A stretch of DNA of 64,000 nt from Lunularia cruciata (taxonomy: Eukaryota; Streptophyta; Marchantiopsida; Lunulariales; Lunulariaceae), in NCBI GenBank assembly GCA_948567375.1, contig OX419759.1, forward strand, positions 42,064,593 through 42,128,592, given 5' to 3'. Below the pieces are notes generated by a model. The model saw only the letters and a list, made by a program, of their open reading frames with translations, was not told the DNA's origin and did not search any database. Below, piece by piece: positions 29,537 to 41,559 of this stretch. The translations under genes were made by a program, and so were the position numbers. Within the stretch, counting starts at the first letter, position 1, and each line of letters opens with the position of its first letter.

Positions 29537-31345
29537 TAGTTGATCCTGAGAAGGTGAGGAAAATCTCAGACCTTCCATTCCCTTCAAGCTTGACAAAGTT
29601 ACGCCAATTCTTGGGGATGGGTAGGTACTATAGGAGGTTCATCTTCTCATTTTCCAACAAGGCTTATGCATTGACCATCTACATGAAAAAGGGTGTAGAT
29701 TACATGGTGATTTTGGAAGTCAAGGAGACTCTCAAAGCTTTTGAGCAGCTCAAGCAATCCCTTGTTGTAGCTCCAATTCTTGCTAAACTTGATTGGAGTA
29801 AGCCTTTCATCCTCTACTGATGCTTCTAATGTAGCTATAGGATGCACTCTTAGTCAATTAGACCAAGATGGGCATGATCATCCAATAGCTTATGCTAGTA
29901 AGCACATGGTTTCAACAAACAAGAACTACTCTGTCACGGAGAGAGAAGGGTTGGCAGTGATCTTTGGTCTCAAGAAGTTTAGACACTACTTCATTGGAGG
30001 GAAAGCCACCATTGTCATAGATCACAAGGCTTTGAAGTACATCTTCAACAAGCCTAATGTTGAAGGAAGACTAGCAAGGTGGATGATACTCTTGTCTGAG
30101 TATGACTACACCATTGAGGATAGGCCAGGAAAGAAATATGCAAATGCTGATTTGTTATCTAGAGCCTATGATCATGATAGAGATGAGCCAGTGGATGATT
30201 CCTTCCCGGATGAGGGGCTCATGACAATCTCAATCACTCAAGAGGTTCCAATGGAGTACAAAGAGATTGTGGATTTTGTGACAAGAGGTAACTATCCAGA
30301 AGGGATGCATGCTAGGGAGAGGAAGGCCCTTGCAGCAAGATCTAGACCTTACACAATGGTGGAGGATATTCTTTTTCACCAAGGAGCATATGGTCTACTT
30401 CAAAGAGCAGTGGGTAAGGAAGAGTCTATCCTACTCATAAAGGAGTTTCATGAAGGTTTAGTATGTGGAGGACACTTTGCAAGAAAGGTGACTGCTTTCA
30501 AGATTCTAGATGCAGGTTACCATTGGAGAGGGATTTTCAAGGATTGTCTTGATTATTGCAAAACTTGTTGTTTTTGTCAAGCTTTTGCTAGAAAGTCTAC
30601 ATCCACTCCACCACTTAGATCAATTCCATTGCTAAGACCTTTTGAGAAGTGGGGAATTGATTTTGTAGGTCCACTCAATAGAACCCCAAGGAACAATCGG
30701 TACATTGTGGTAGTTACTGATTACCTTACCAAGTGGGTTGAGGCTAGACCATTGAGGGACAAGAATGAAGATGAAGTGGGTAGATTTCTTTATGAACGCA
30801 TTATCACTAGGTTTGGATGCCCTTTGGAGTCGGTTTCTGATAGAGGAGGAGAGTTTACAAGAAGCATAACTACAGCCATGCTACGACATTTCTCTATCAC
30901 ACATAGAGTAACTACATCCTATAAGCCAAATTCCAATGGCTTGGCAGAGAGAACCAATCAGACCTTGTGCATGATGTTGGCCAAAGATGCAGAAATGGAG
31001 GAGGCTAAACATCATTGGGACAAGAGGATTCATGCAGTTTTGTGGGAGTATAGGACAACCATGAAAACTTCCACCGGATATTCTCCATTTCAATTGGTGT
31101 ATGGTATTGAGTCTACCTTACCTATTCACTTTGATCTTCCTACCTTCCAAAGCATTCATAGGAGATTGAAGAAAGCACAAGGAGGTGATGCAGAGAAGTC
31201 AAGGAAGGATCAACTCATGGAGTTGGAAGAGGCAAGAGGAGTTGCTATGGTTCGAGTGGAGCAAGCCCAAAGGAAAAAAAGGAGAGCTATGACAAGAGGC
31301 AAGGCAAGAAGAAGGTGGAGCCTTTCAAAGAGGGTGATTGGGTAA
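29506..31345 (+). pseudogene. E4 RT connection, RNase H and integrase
   Basis: The frame 29506-29820 gives the RT connection (LRQFLGMGRYYRRF). A small deletion at about 29816 shifts to 29780-31345, a 521-codon run with RNase H (TDASNVAIGCTLSQ, IDHKALKYIF, ADLLSRAYDHD) and integrase (zinc region HEGLVCGGHF...CKTCCFCQ; core Asp in GIDFVGPL, Asp in SDRGGEF, Glu in NGLAERTNQ). All catalytic residues of RNase H and integrase appear intact. E1 has Asn in the first RNase H motif and a stop in integrase. Confidence 0.9.
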
Positions 31346-31569
31346 TGTTGTTTGATTCCATTTGATTCAAGAGAGTGCAAAAGAAGTTTTTGCCTAAGTA
31401 CTTTGGACCTTTCACAGTGGAGAAGGTGTGGGGCAATTACACCTATGATCTCAAGGAGTTAGGAGGAACACACTTTGATAGGATTAACCATGATAAGTTT
31501 AAGATGTACCATAGAAGGTAGAGAGACCTTCACTTTGAGGACAAAGTGAAAACTTAGTTCGGGGGTAAA
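31346..31569 (+). other. E4 3' untranslated region and polypurine tract
   Basis: Integrase-tail remnants in shifted frames (KMYHRR) end with TCGGGGGTAAA just before the LTR, the likely plus-strand primer. Confidence 0.6.
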
Positions 31570-32258
31570 TATAACACCCATTTGTGCATGTGTGTGGTAT
31601 TGTGATATTTAGCTTGGTATTACAAGTACTTAAGAGATATTATTTATATACAGATAAAGGATGGTTCTATATTAGTCATGGTTAGCTAAAGTTAGTCATA
31701 GCTAAGATAGAGGGGACCTTACTTTAAAGGAAGTAGAAAAGATGAGCACCACTATTTTGGATTTTAGTGTGTTGACTTGGTATTATTCCTAGGTGTTTGG
31801 CTTTGAGGAAAGAGTTGAGAACTCTTGGGCTCGCAAGCCTTTTTGTATTGGATTCTCCTTTAGTCCAAGGATAGCCCATGTGAAGGAATCCTTGACTTAG
31901 TGGTTGGGTCAAGATAAGACCACATGCTTAGGAGAATATGCCCATGTGAATGGATATTCCTTTCTACTTTTTGACTTTACTTGACTTTTAGTCTAGTAAC
32001 TTGAGTTACTACGGTAATTTATAACTTTGGTACATAACTATTTCACAAGTATATAAACAAGGGGTGAGGAGGTACTTATCATCCTTTCATTTGCAACTAT
32101 CTCTCTCTCATTGAGTTCTCTAGTGAGCAATGTCTTGAGTCTTGGAGTGTTAGCCTTGGAGGAGTATGATGGAGTTGGGGTTCCTTGCCTTCTTAGTCCA
32201 TGGTGTGCTACCATAGCCATCAGAGGTTCATCCTGAGTGAAAGATAGGCCGGTTTACA
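31570..32258 (+). repeat. E4 3' LTR
   Basis: A 689-bp LTR. The conserved first dinucleotide TG is TA here (31570-31571), a G-to-A change that must post-date insertion. It ends TTTACA, followed by GATC. Confidence 0.92.
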
Positions 32259-32465
32259 GATCCAAGTTTTCCTTCTCTAACACAAAGTAAGCTTCTTTTG
32301 CTTTGATCGAATCCAAGTACTTTTTCTTCCAATACAAAGTAGACTTTCTCAGGCCTGATCAAAACATAGGTTTCCACTCATTTCTTTTCAATTTGGTTTC
32401 AATTTGGTTTCAATAGTGCACTTTTTCTTTAAAACTCATCCAAAATGAAAAATGTGGGTACCACA

Positions 32466-34316
32466 GTACACTTTGCAGCCCACTTCTACTTTAGGCTAAA
32501 CCTATTGAGCTAAGGGGAGCAAGGATGGGTGGTGTCCCATTTTCACACCAATTTACAAAGAGAAGCAGATGGGGATGAATGATATTACATCAAGCGGGTT
32601 TGTGAAGGTGATGATTATTACTTGAAGAGTGGACAGGAGAAGATAGCAGTAGTGGACAAGAAGAATCAAGAAGTAGAAGCAAAGGACAGATTATGCCGGT
32701 GCAGCCCTAGAAGATACAAAGACTCAATCCAAAGCCCGCACCGGTGGAAGTGAAGGAATTGACCTCAGAGGAAGAATCAAAAGGAGAAATGGAGTTGAAG
32801 GGAGAAGCCTTGGGAGTAGAAGAAGAACTTACATTAAAGAGTAAAGAGTCAAGGAGTGGTAGTGAAGGAGAGGCCAAAATTCAGCAATCAAGAGAAGGGA
32901 TTGCTGGAGAAGAAGAGAGTGAGTTCCATGAGGCAATTGACTGCATGGAAGGAGGAGACAAGCTATGTTAGAGTTGCCAATAGATGAGCTAGAAGATGAA
33001 TGTGTAGGAGAGGATGCCTTGGTCTTTTCAAGGTGGCAAGAACAACGAGAAGTGCTCATGTGGTTGTTGCTATACCAAGTAAAGTTGAGGATAAAGAAGA
33101 GAGCTCGGAGTGCAAGACATTGAAGATACAAAGATCACATCTTCAAGGTAAGGCACCAGCTGAAGAAATGCTTGCAAGAGACAAAGACAAATGAGATGAT
33201 GAAGGAAGATATGGCAGAGTTGAGTACCTATCAAAGATTGTATATTCTTTGTTGGTGCTTTTGCAATAGAAGAAAGAAAATCTGAGGAGCCATCTTCCGG
33301 AAGTGAGGGATGAGTTGGAAGTAGTGAAGAAAAGGAGTGAGGATACCTTGGAGTTTAGGAGTATGCTAATGTGAGGAGAGAAGGAATCCAAGAACTTTGG
33401 GCTGAAGCATTTCTTTGCAAGAAAAGCTTGGATGCCTTGCAAGAGAATTTCATGAAGTGCAGCAAAGAATTGAAGGAGCAGAAGGCGTTGGTCAAGAACA
33501 TGAAATGGGAAGTTTTTGATTACAAGTCAAGCTCATACACTCAAAGGCAATTGCAGCAATGATGGAACAAAAGTTGGAGAGTTTGAAGAAGAGCGTGGAA
33601 GAGAAGGACAAAGCTTGGCAATTGGAATTGGTAGAATGTACTTAAGAGGAAGAACAATTGTGGGGGTTGCTTTCAAGAGTTGAAGATAAATTAGTCCAAT
33701 ATGTGCATCAAAAGGAGGAATTGAAGGCTAAATTTGACAACAATTTGATGATTTATTGGAACAAATTGGAAGTGGAATGAAGTAAGGACAAGGTAGTTCC
33801 AAGCGTGGAGTCAAATTCAGTAGGAGCAATCATGAAGGGGTTGAAAGAAATGCTCAGTACAAAATCTGAAGGGAAATTAGAGGAGGCAAGACTACATGAG
33901 TTGAAGCTGATTGTGTAGGAAACTTGGAAGAGGAAGGCCAAGGATGTAGAATTGAACAATCTTTTGTTTCACCTAAGAGATAGAGTAGATAAGAAGATGC
34001 TAGAGGTAGGAGACAATGTCTATCTTAGATTGTATTTTGTTAGATTAGATTTAGATAGACTTGTAGTGAAATGAACATGAATACAAAGTCAAAAGTTGTA
34101 GAAGTAGGAGTGTAGGTGTCTCCAAGTGAGTTACTCAAGACATTAGAGAAACGTGGGTTGCATGATAAAGAAGTAGATAGATTACCCATGTCTGCAATAG
34201 TAGTTTTAAGTGAAGAAGTAGAAGAAATAAAATATGTAGTAGTATTAGAGAGACCCAAAGAGGGGGAAGTGATAGGAGTAACATCGGCTTTGGAAGCAAA
34301 GTTGAGGTTGACATAA
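32466..34316 (+). pseudogene. U5: coiled-coil gene relic of the U family (host of U4)
   Basis: Plus-strand fragments reproduce the U1/U2 gene: VSHFHTNLQREADGDE near 32535 (U2: VSHFHPNLRREADEEE), an acidic block (MEVKELTSEEESKGEMELKG, then TLKSKESRSGSEGEAK at 32744-32971), coiled-coil pieces to about 33990, and the C-terminal signature SELLKTLEKRGLHDKEVDRL at 34116-34180. Many stops and shifts break it. U4 is inserted just before the HFHP block, so the N-terminal domain should lie off the left edge. Confidence 0.7.
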
Positions 34317-35022
34317 GATTGGATTAGAAATAGATTTGAGATCTGAAGAGGTAAATATGAAGTGGTAGGAAGATGATTTGGATCTAGAGATTGTTAAGAA
34401 ATGGTTTAGGTAGTTTGGAAAGTTTTCTAACTACTAAGTGCTTTGCCTTTTTAAAATAATCATTCATAATGTTGTATATTAAGTATTATGTTTGAAGTTG
34501 AGTAAAGCAAAGTAGTAATGCTCAATGCTTGTCATTTTAGCTTAATTCCGAGTATCAATCTTGTGTGTGTGTGTGTTCATGAGCATGTGGAGAAGTTCAA
34601 ATGGTAGTTAGGGTGTGTAAGATGTTGGATTCTACAACTTTGATATCCATTCTATGTGTTTGATCCTTTGTGGATAGCAATTGATGCAATGCCTTGATGA
34701 ATCAATGAAGAATTGTAGTGTTGGTAGTATTTGCCATTTGTGAGTGCAAATGCTAGATTGATGCAAAGTCATTTTGATCAAGGAAGTTGTACCTTTAGTG
34801 GAGCAGTGTAATACAATTCCAAGGCAAAGTCACTTCATGGTGAAATAGCCTTCTTTAAAGCAACTGAATCAATCAATATCAATTTGGAGAGATTTGAAGA
34901 ATTTTGATTTATGTACAATGTCTTATTATGACAAGACTGTGATCAAGTGCTTGCTACTCTCTTTTGGGTGTAGTTTTTACCCAAGAGACTAAAGATGCAA
35001 CCAAGAAGAATTGAATTGTTAC
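34317..35022 (+). repeat. U5 promoter-proximal and R-U5-like end
   Basis: Sequence after the U5 gene aligns with the end of U3 (45200-45960), including GATGTTGGATTCTACAACTT, the paired GTAGTGTTGGTAGTATT phrase, and GTGTAGTTTTTACCCAAGAG near 34970. The last ~110 bp up to the usual GGTTGTCACA end are missing; at about 35022 the sequence changes to E6. Confidence 0.62.
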
Positions 35023-35159
35023 ATAAGGACATGTTTTCTTGGAACATTGAAGAGATGCCTTGCATACCTTGTCAAATTAGTGAGCACCAAATTGATTAGA
35101 GGAGAGAGCAGTGCCTATCTACTTGACCTTTCATTGACACAATTTTAGATAAAGTAGTA

Positions 35160-35830
35160 GGATATCAGTGCTATAACTCTTTGGATGGCTTTTTAGGACA
35201 AAACTAAGTTTCCATTTGGGAGGAGGATAAAAGAAAGACCACCTTCATAATGGATTAGGGAACTTATGCCTACAACTAAATTCCATTTGGCATGTGCAAC
35301 ACTCTTGTGACTTTCCAATGAATGATGACCACAAATTTCCAAGTTTATCTATAGGAGTTCATGGAAATCTTCATTGATGACTTTTGTGTCTTTGGTTGAA
35401 GAGCAGAACATTTTTGTTTCTATGTCAAAGCTTTGAACAATATTTTTCTTTGAGCTTATTCTTGCACTCCAAAAAGTATTTTCATGATGATAAAGTGGTT
35501 TTGTTGGGTCATCGAGTATCAACACAAGGTGTAGAAGTGAATGCAAAGAAGGTGAAGGTGATCCAGGATCTAGAGTCCCCTAGGAAATTGAGAGAATTTC
35601 AAGCCTTTCTAGGACATGTATGTTACTACAAGAGGTTCACCACTAACTATGCGGTTTTTGGCAGCTCCTCTCATGATGTTTCTAAAAAAGTCAAAAGAGT
35701 ATAATTGGACAAAGGATCAATATGGAGCCTTTGTTGAAATAAAGAAGAAGTTGGGTGTACCACTCATGAGAGCCCCTAATTGGGATAGTACTTCCTATGA
35801 GTAGCTCCCAATATATGGAGTATAGGTACC
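35160..35830 (+). pseudogene. E6 reverse transcriptase and RNase H fragment
   Basis: Broken frames give GTYAYN, IPFGMCNTLVTFQ and the polymerase motif EIFIDDFCVFG near 35365, then LLGHRVSTQGVEVNAKKVKV and LREFQAFLGHVCYYKRF (35500-35640) and a remnant KSKEYNWTKDQYGAF. It matches Athila/Tat RT most closely, as E4 does, but with a stop or shift every 50-100 bp. Confidence 0.8.
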
Positions 35831-35999
35831 TTTACATGATGCAATGTCCTGATGGTTTGGACCTAGAACAATGAGCTATGTTTCTTCATAAGATGGGACC
35901 TTATCAATTGAATGAGAATGTCTTATTTGATCTCAAGATCAATGAAGAGTTTTAGCGTAGTCACACTAAGTGCTATCTTTACATATAAAAGCAATAGGA

Positions 36000-36359
36000 G
36001 GTCATTTCACTCTAAAGTATACAATGAAGAAGATCTTAGTAATAAGATATTTGTAGTCTACTATGTATAAGAATGTACACTTGTATACCAAGAAATGTGA
36101 TGCTTTTCAAAGGATGGGATGACCAATGCTCTCTTTATAGTGGACTCTTCAATCCATTCTACTTATGGTACCATTCAAGAAGTGGGGGATTGATTTTATA
36201 GAACCAATCTAGCCTATCATAAGAACCCCCTTCCATAGAAGGTACATCTTGGTATGTACTAACTACACAACAAAGATGGTTGGAGCTAAGGCTACCAAGA
36301 AGGGAAATGCTACTATGGTCATGGTATTCTTCTTCCAAAATGTTATCTCAACTTATAGC
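36000..36359 (+). pseudogene. E6 integrase, part 1
   Basis: Fragments include GGHFTLKYTMKKILVIRY (zinc region), KKWGIDFIEPI (first core Asp) and HRRYILVCTNYTTKMV, then VMVFFFQNVISTY, where U2 interrupts. Several stops. Confidence 0.72.
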
Positions 36360-37158
36360 TATGACAACCTGGCAAATATCACTTTTGCGGTAATCGGGTA
36401 AGTAAAGTTTGTTCTCGTAGAGATACGATTCAGAATTGGTCAAATACGAAGTCAAACAGTAACTTGTAGTTCTTCTTGATTTCTTCTTTAATATCTTAGG
36501 TAGAAACTACACCTAGAAGAGAGTAACAAGCTCACAATTTTGACAACTTGTCACAAATACACACACATATAATCACAACATAGCAAATTCTGTCCAAACA
36601 ATTCTTGATTGTGATGATTCAGATTCTCCCAAAGACGGCACTTCACTGCAAAGAATGATTTCACCTCAGAATTGTGTTCCACCCCTCCACTAAAGGCTCA
36701 ACTCCCTCGATCAATGTTGCTTCACATCAACTTCGTGCTACACTCACAAATGCAGAATACTACCAACACTAGAATTCTTCTCAGATCTATCAAGGCATTG
36801 CTCCGATGCACTTCACTCAGGATCAAATGCACAGAATGAAGATCAAGGCTGCAGAATCCAACATCCATAGACACACTGGCTTGCCCTTTGGAATTCTCCA
36901 CACACTCACAAACACACACATAGAATTGACAATCGGAATTAAGCTCAAGTGACGAGCACTGAAAACAACACTTCGCTTTATCTATCTTCAGAAATTTGAA
37001 TACTGAACAACATAGTACTGCAAATACTTCCCTTAAATATTGAAGCAAACGGCAGTTCCCTACTAATGGACCGCTTCCTAACATCTTTTCCTACCTATAG
37101 ATCAGAACTGACAATCCATCTCTTCATATCTGCCTCTTCAAATCTCAAAATATGTTAC
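36360..37158 (-). repeat. U2 promoter-proximal and R-U5-like end
   Basis: Colinear with 16521-17392 of U1 and 45200-46062 of U3; non-coding. The TATA-like box of the minus strand is near 37036. Confidence 0.7.
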
Positions 37159-39629
37159 TTATCCCGATCTGATGTCTACCTCATCATCAGATTCCAAACC
37201 CAATGATCTTCCTACTACTTCTCCTTCTTCGGGTATAGCTAACTCTACCAATTCCTGCACTAATTCTAATACTTCTACATTAGGAACTACAATTGCACTA
37301 AGGAGTGACTTATCTAACTCTTTATCTCTTGACCCTCTCCTCTCTAATGTGTCAAATAACAAGTCCGATGACACCTGAATTCCTACTTCTGCAACATTGG
37401 ACTTCCTCTCTGCTGTCACACTATTCATAATTTCTCTAACTCCAAATTGACTAAATCTAATCTGAGACTAACATTCTCTTCTACTTCTAACATCTTCCAG
37501 TCTACCCGCTCCCTCAATCAGATCAGCAACGTGTTCATATCCACATCTTTGGCTTTTCTCTTTTGAGTTTCTTGCACAAGCAACTTCAACTCATGTTGAC
37601 GGGCTTCTTCCAATCTCCCTTCAGCCTCCGTGCTCAAGATTGCTCTCAACTTCCTTGCAACTTCTCCTACTGATTCCGACTCATATCCTCAAGAGCACTC
37701 TACCTTCAACTCTTCATGGTACATCTTCAACTCATCTTTGTACTCCGCAACAAGCATCTTCTTCTCCTCTACATATTGTGTACTCTGTAACTCAGCACTT
37801 TGAACTAGCTCTCGTAATCATCCTTCTTCTTCTTGCTTGACTGCTAACTCTCTCTGCCATGCTTTATCCTTCCCCGCTGCACTCTTCTTCAAGTTGTCCA
37901 ACTCCTGCTCCATTATTGCTGCCGTCTCCTTCAAATGAATATTCTTGATGCGCACATCACTCACTTCCTCTTTCATTTTGCTCAGCCACATTTCCTGCTC
38001 CTTCAATTCTCCAGCTTGCCTTTGCAGTTCTTTCTCTTTTGACTTGCAGCTCTCTTGTAACATCTTGAAAGCCTTCTTCTTCAAGACTTCCTCTCTCCGA
38101 AGTTCTCCAATTTCGTCATTTCTTCAGAATTGTTGCTCTTGCAACCCCTTCACTTCACTCAACAGATGACTTCCTCTCTCCAAAGTTCTCCAATTTTGTC
38201 ATTTCTTTGGAATTGTTGCTCTTGCAACCCCTTCACTTCACTCAACAGATGCTTCACCACCTGCAACTCATTCATCCCCTTTCTACAATCGTGGGGAATT
38301 ACATTCCGATGCTCCTTTAGTAGCTCCAGCAACGGTGTGACCACCTTCGTCAGATACAGTATCCCACCAAAGTCATCTTTATCTTTATCACCGTCTTTGT
38401 CTTCAGTCTTCGGCTCCTTCATCAGCTCCTTATTGGCTCTTTCATCCAAAGTCGCGATCTTCATATCTTCAGAGACGCCGCATCTGAACTTTCTTCTCCT
38501 TTACCGATTGAACTCGTAGGATACTCCTCCTTTTCCTCTAGTCTCTGCTTACTCACCACCATGGCTACGCAATGACTCGTTGTTCCGGGTACTCTGTCAA
38601 TCATCGCATGACAAGCTTCACTGACCACCACCAATTGTTGAACCTCATGCTCCTCATCACTATCACTTCCAGACTCCTCACTTTTTAAGGTGAGTTCATC
38701 TTCTTTGGATTCCTCCTCTTGCGACTCGATTTCTTCCTCAAACTCTAACTCTAATGATGCTTCTCTCACCATCTTCTTATTCTGCACAACCAGTCTTTGA
38801 GTCTTCCTTTGAGCTGGAGGCGACTTTGCTTCTTTGGGTTTACTGCGCTTCTTTGTCTTCGGACTTGTGACTTCTTCTATCTTCAATTGTCCTGTCTTCA
38901 AGAAGTGATTGTCATTGGCTCGCAAGTGTATCATATACTGTTGCTCTTCTTCATCCGCTTCCCGTCTTAAGTTAGGATGGAAGTGGGACACCATGTGATG
39001 CCGCTCCTCTAGTGCTAGCAAGGTCAACCCGAAGTAGAAGTTTGCTGCAAATGGTGTGAAATAATGAGGAGGAGAACCTATTTGCCAATTGATCACCATC
39101 TGCCTCATTCAATGGTGAAAACACTTTGCCCAATTCACCTTGACCCCTGCAAACATCTGGTGGAAGAAGACCGCTTGCTGCATGTTTACATACGTTGTTC
39201 ATTCTAGCTTGAACATGGTCATCATTGCCCCCACAATACTTCTCCTAATCAGATCTTGATAGGACTCCACCTTGTAGCCATTCGTGGTTCTCGGAGCACA
39301 GAAAGAGTTTCAAATTTCCGCCGTCTCTTTACAACATCACACTTCCGATAGAAGGTGATCCCCGTCAGCTCTCCTGCTTCCTTCCCCAATACTAACCTGC
39401 AATCTGACTCAGTCCATCAAGCCAGATTTCCTCTCTTCCCTTCAACTTTGGGACTCTCCTCACAATTACTGGTAGCTATCTCTACCATCACTCTTGGGAA
39501 ACTGAAATTCCAGTTCCATGCTAAAAATGTAATACAAAGTCTATTCAAGACTTTGATTCAGGCTACTACATCTAACCTACAAATTGCAAAAATTTGCACC
39601 GCCAAAGCATTTGTGACCTTCTTTGCCAT
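37159..39629 (-). pseudogene. U2 coiled-coil gene (decayed, about 820 codons)
   Basis: The start ATG at 39629-39627 gives MAKKVTNALAVQIFAICRL, aligned with U1. The N-terminal domain repeats U1 landmarks (ITFLAWNWNFSFPRVMVEI, LVLGKEAG). The segment 39108-38461 is open: SPPHYFTPFAANFYFGL, MVSHFHPNLRREADEEEQQY, a basic run (PKTKKRSKPKEAKSPP) and an acidic block (ESQEEESKEDELTLKSEESG). Coiled-coil frames follow at 38464-38159 and 38084-37818, then QHELKLLVQETQKRKAKD near 37560. The C-terminus 37428-37159 has EVGIQVSSDLLFDTLERRGS and KELD. Several stops and shifts break it, but the layout equals U1. Confidence 0.73.
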
Positions 39630-40203
39630 GATCTGCTCTCACGTTCTTCGACACTAAAAGACAATGCACTCTCCTGGACAAGACACTCTAACCCCTTCTG
39701 GACTTTGGAAAATTTCACTCTCAATCGACTTGCGGACACGCATTACTACAGGACTACTACTCAGAGGAATTGGAAATTTACTTGGCATATTCAACTTGTT
39801 CGTGTGCCATCGCAATCTTATATTACCCCGAATTGCAATCATTCTTCAGTCGATTTCAAATTCAACCTCCCCTCTTCTGCGTGTTGATGTCTGGTCACTG
39901 TCAAGACATGCTTCTTCTGCCTCTGCCGTTTGTTGAAGTGTACTTTCTTGCCACGTACCAAGGTTGTTAGACGGTCTTCGTATTACCTACGCCTTCCAAC
40001 CCAAAGCTGGTGCTCTTCGGACTTTTTTTCATCGTACCCTTCTTTTGAGTACCTCCATCATCGGATCCGATCTTGCTTTCTTTGGATTTCCTCCAAAGTC
40101 ACTTTCGTCCATTCTTCTTTCACAATTCAGCTTTCCGTGCTTTCTTCTTCCCTCAAACACTAATAAACAAAGAAAAACAAAAAAATGTGGGCACCACAAT
40201 AGC

Positions 40204-40900
40204 TCTCTAGTGGAATTTGTCAATGGTCAAGAGTATATTCTCTCAGCAATTGGATCAAATCCTTGATGATGTATTTCCATATCAAACATAGAAAGACTAT
40301 TTCCTATAATCCTCAGGCTCATGAATTGACCAAGAAAGCTAATAAATTGTGGTGTAAGATTCTAAATAAGGTCATAATCAAAATATGCTTACAATTGGGA
40401 CACCAAGCTACTAGCAATATTGTGGGCTTATAGAACCACACAAAATCACCACAAGGCAAAACCATGTTTTCTTATGTATGGATTGCACCCCATCTTGCAT
40501 GTGGAATTCAACATCCCTACTTATGAAAATTTATTTGATGATAGAATGTCACAAGAGGATAGCCAAGAGCTTTGATTACATCAATTGATGTTCTTAGATG
40601 AGATATAGAAAGATTCTTTTAGACACACAAAAGATTCTCAAAAAAGACAAAAGGAGCACCATGACAAGAACATATGCTTGGTGTAGGTATCTGTAGGTGA
40701 TCTTGTTTTTTTATACAAAAATAGGCACAAATTGTTTCCATGAAAGCTACATCTTTGCAAGATGGGCACTATTGCATACAAACTGTTTTTAACAATAGAT
40801 CCTTCAATTAATGGATTTTGAAGGAAACTTGTTTGCCACCTATGTGAATGGTAGACAAGTGTGCAAGTACTATGACTGAAATCAAAGAGGTGGTGACTCA
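40204..40900 (+). pseudogene. E6 integrase, part 2
   Basis: This continues part 1 after U2: LAILWAYRTTQNHHKAKP, FLMYGLHPILHVEFNIPTY (the integrase tail common to Athila/Tat), then RQKEHHDKNI and VSVGDLVFLYKNRHKLFP. It contains multiple stops. From 40900 to about 41560 no domain is seen. Confidence 0.72.
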
Positions 40901-41559
40901 ATGTTTGCATAGACACTCACATTTGAGGGAGGAAGAGCATGTGGCAGCACACCTTATATTTTCTTATTTTGGAACTTTTTTCCTTTTCTCATAATAATTT
41001 TCTAATTTTTTATACTAGAATGTTAGTCATAGATAGGATTTTTGGGTGGTAACCCAATTGCATTAAAAAAACCAACCAAAATGTACACAAGTAATGGGTA
41101 AAGTCTTCACAACATCAAAGAGAGACTACCCCCAAGACCACTAGAGTGTGAGTGGATCATGAGTATGGGTTACCATGTCCACCTCAATTAGTCAATTATC
41201 CATGTTGGCATTCAAACAAGCAAGAAACTGCCACCCTAGACAAAGAACTGATTTTGGAAGCTTCCAGCCCTTGTGACACTTCACACATGTAGATGCTCAC
41301 CTGGATTTTGAAACAAGTCATTGATAGGTACAAGTACCTCACCTCACAAAGGACTAAGGCTTAGTCAAATTGAGATCACACCACCACCAAGAATTCAAAA
41401 TTAATAGACTTGTAGAAGCACATTAGAATTGACTTCCTTGGTGATGAAGCAACAATTTTGATTTAGAACAAGAGATTATCTGAGCAAGTGATCAAGACAA
41501 AGAGCATGAATGAGAGGTGGTGATGCAAATTTGAATTTGCACCACTAGGCATCTCCAAA
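40901..41559. other. No gene recognised
   Basis: About 660 bp of AT-rich sequence between the E6 integrase tail and the E7 coding relic, possibly decayed 3' region or LTR. No repeat pair was found. Confidence 0.4.

Larger units (their letters stand above)
24457..32258 (+). mobile_element. E4: near-complete Athila/Tat-like LTR retrotransposon
   Basis: This 7,802-bp element is the longer sibling of E1. The two LTRs (24457-25148, 31570-32258) enclose a tRNA-Asp-type primer site, leader, zinc-knuckle ORF, gag, protease, RT, RNase H and integrase. Lesions are few: an indel near 27690, a TGA at 28455-28457, frameshifts near 29510 and 29815. The polymerase box FIDDFCVYG and PFGLCNA are typical of the Athila/Tat branch. 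By eye the LTRs differ about six times in the first 190 bp. There is no chromodomain. Flanking TATC/GATC is a 4-bp duplication with one change. Confidence 0.93.
23996..32465 (-). mobile_element. U4: truncated-in-window U-family unit split by E4
   Basis: The pieces 23996-24456 and 32259-32465 align end to end with the first ~640 bp (in gene sense) of U3 on the opposite strand. The right end CACCACA-type (GGGTACCACA at 32465) is the U-family terminus. E4 sits between them with TATC and GATC flanks. U3 keeps the empty site GATC at 44368-44371. On the left, U4 is cut by the E0 LTR at 23995, so its other half should lie beyond the left edge of this window. No coding part is seen in the retained pieces. 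Confidence 0.72.
36360..40198 (-). mobile_element. U2: 3.8-kb gene-bearing LTR-like unit
   Basis: A 3,839-bp unit inserted in the E6 integrase with a perfect ATAGC duplication (36355-36359 and 40199-40203). Plus-strand ends are TATGACAACC (TG mutated to TA) and GGGCACCACA. It is colinear with U1 over its length, with the same gene in the same place on the minus strand and the TATA-like TATTTAAG near 37036 on that strand. It encodes no polymerase or transposase. Confidence 0.85.
35100..41030 (+). mobile_element. E6: old Athila/Tat-like gypsy relic (split by U2)
   Basis: Reverse transcriptase, RNase H and integrase fragments appear in order on the plus strand on both sides of U2. The insertion point is inside integrase, with the ATAGC duplication. 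No LTRs or gag were recognised, and the decay is heavier than in E0, E1, E3 or E4, so it is among the oldest layers. Boundaries are approximate. Confidence 0.72.
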
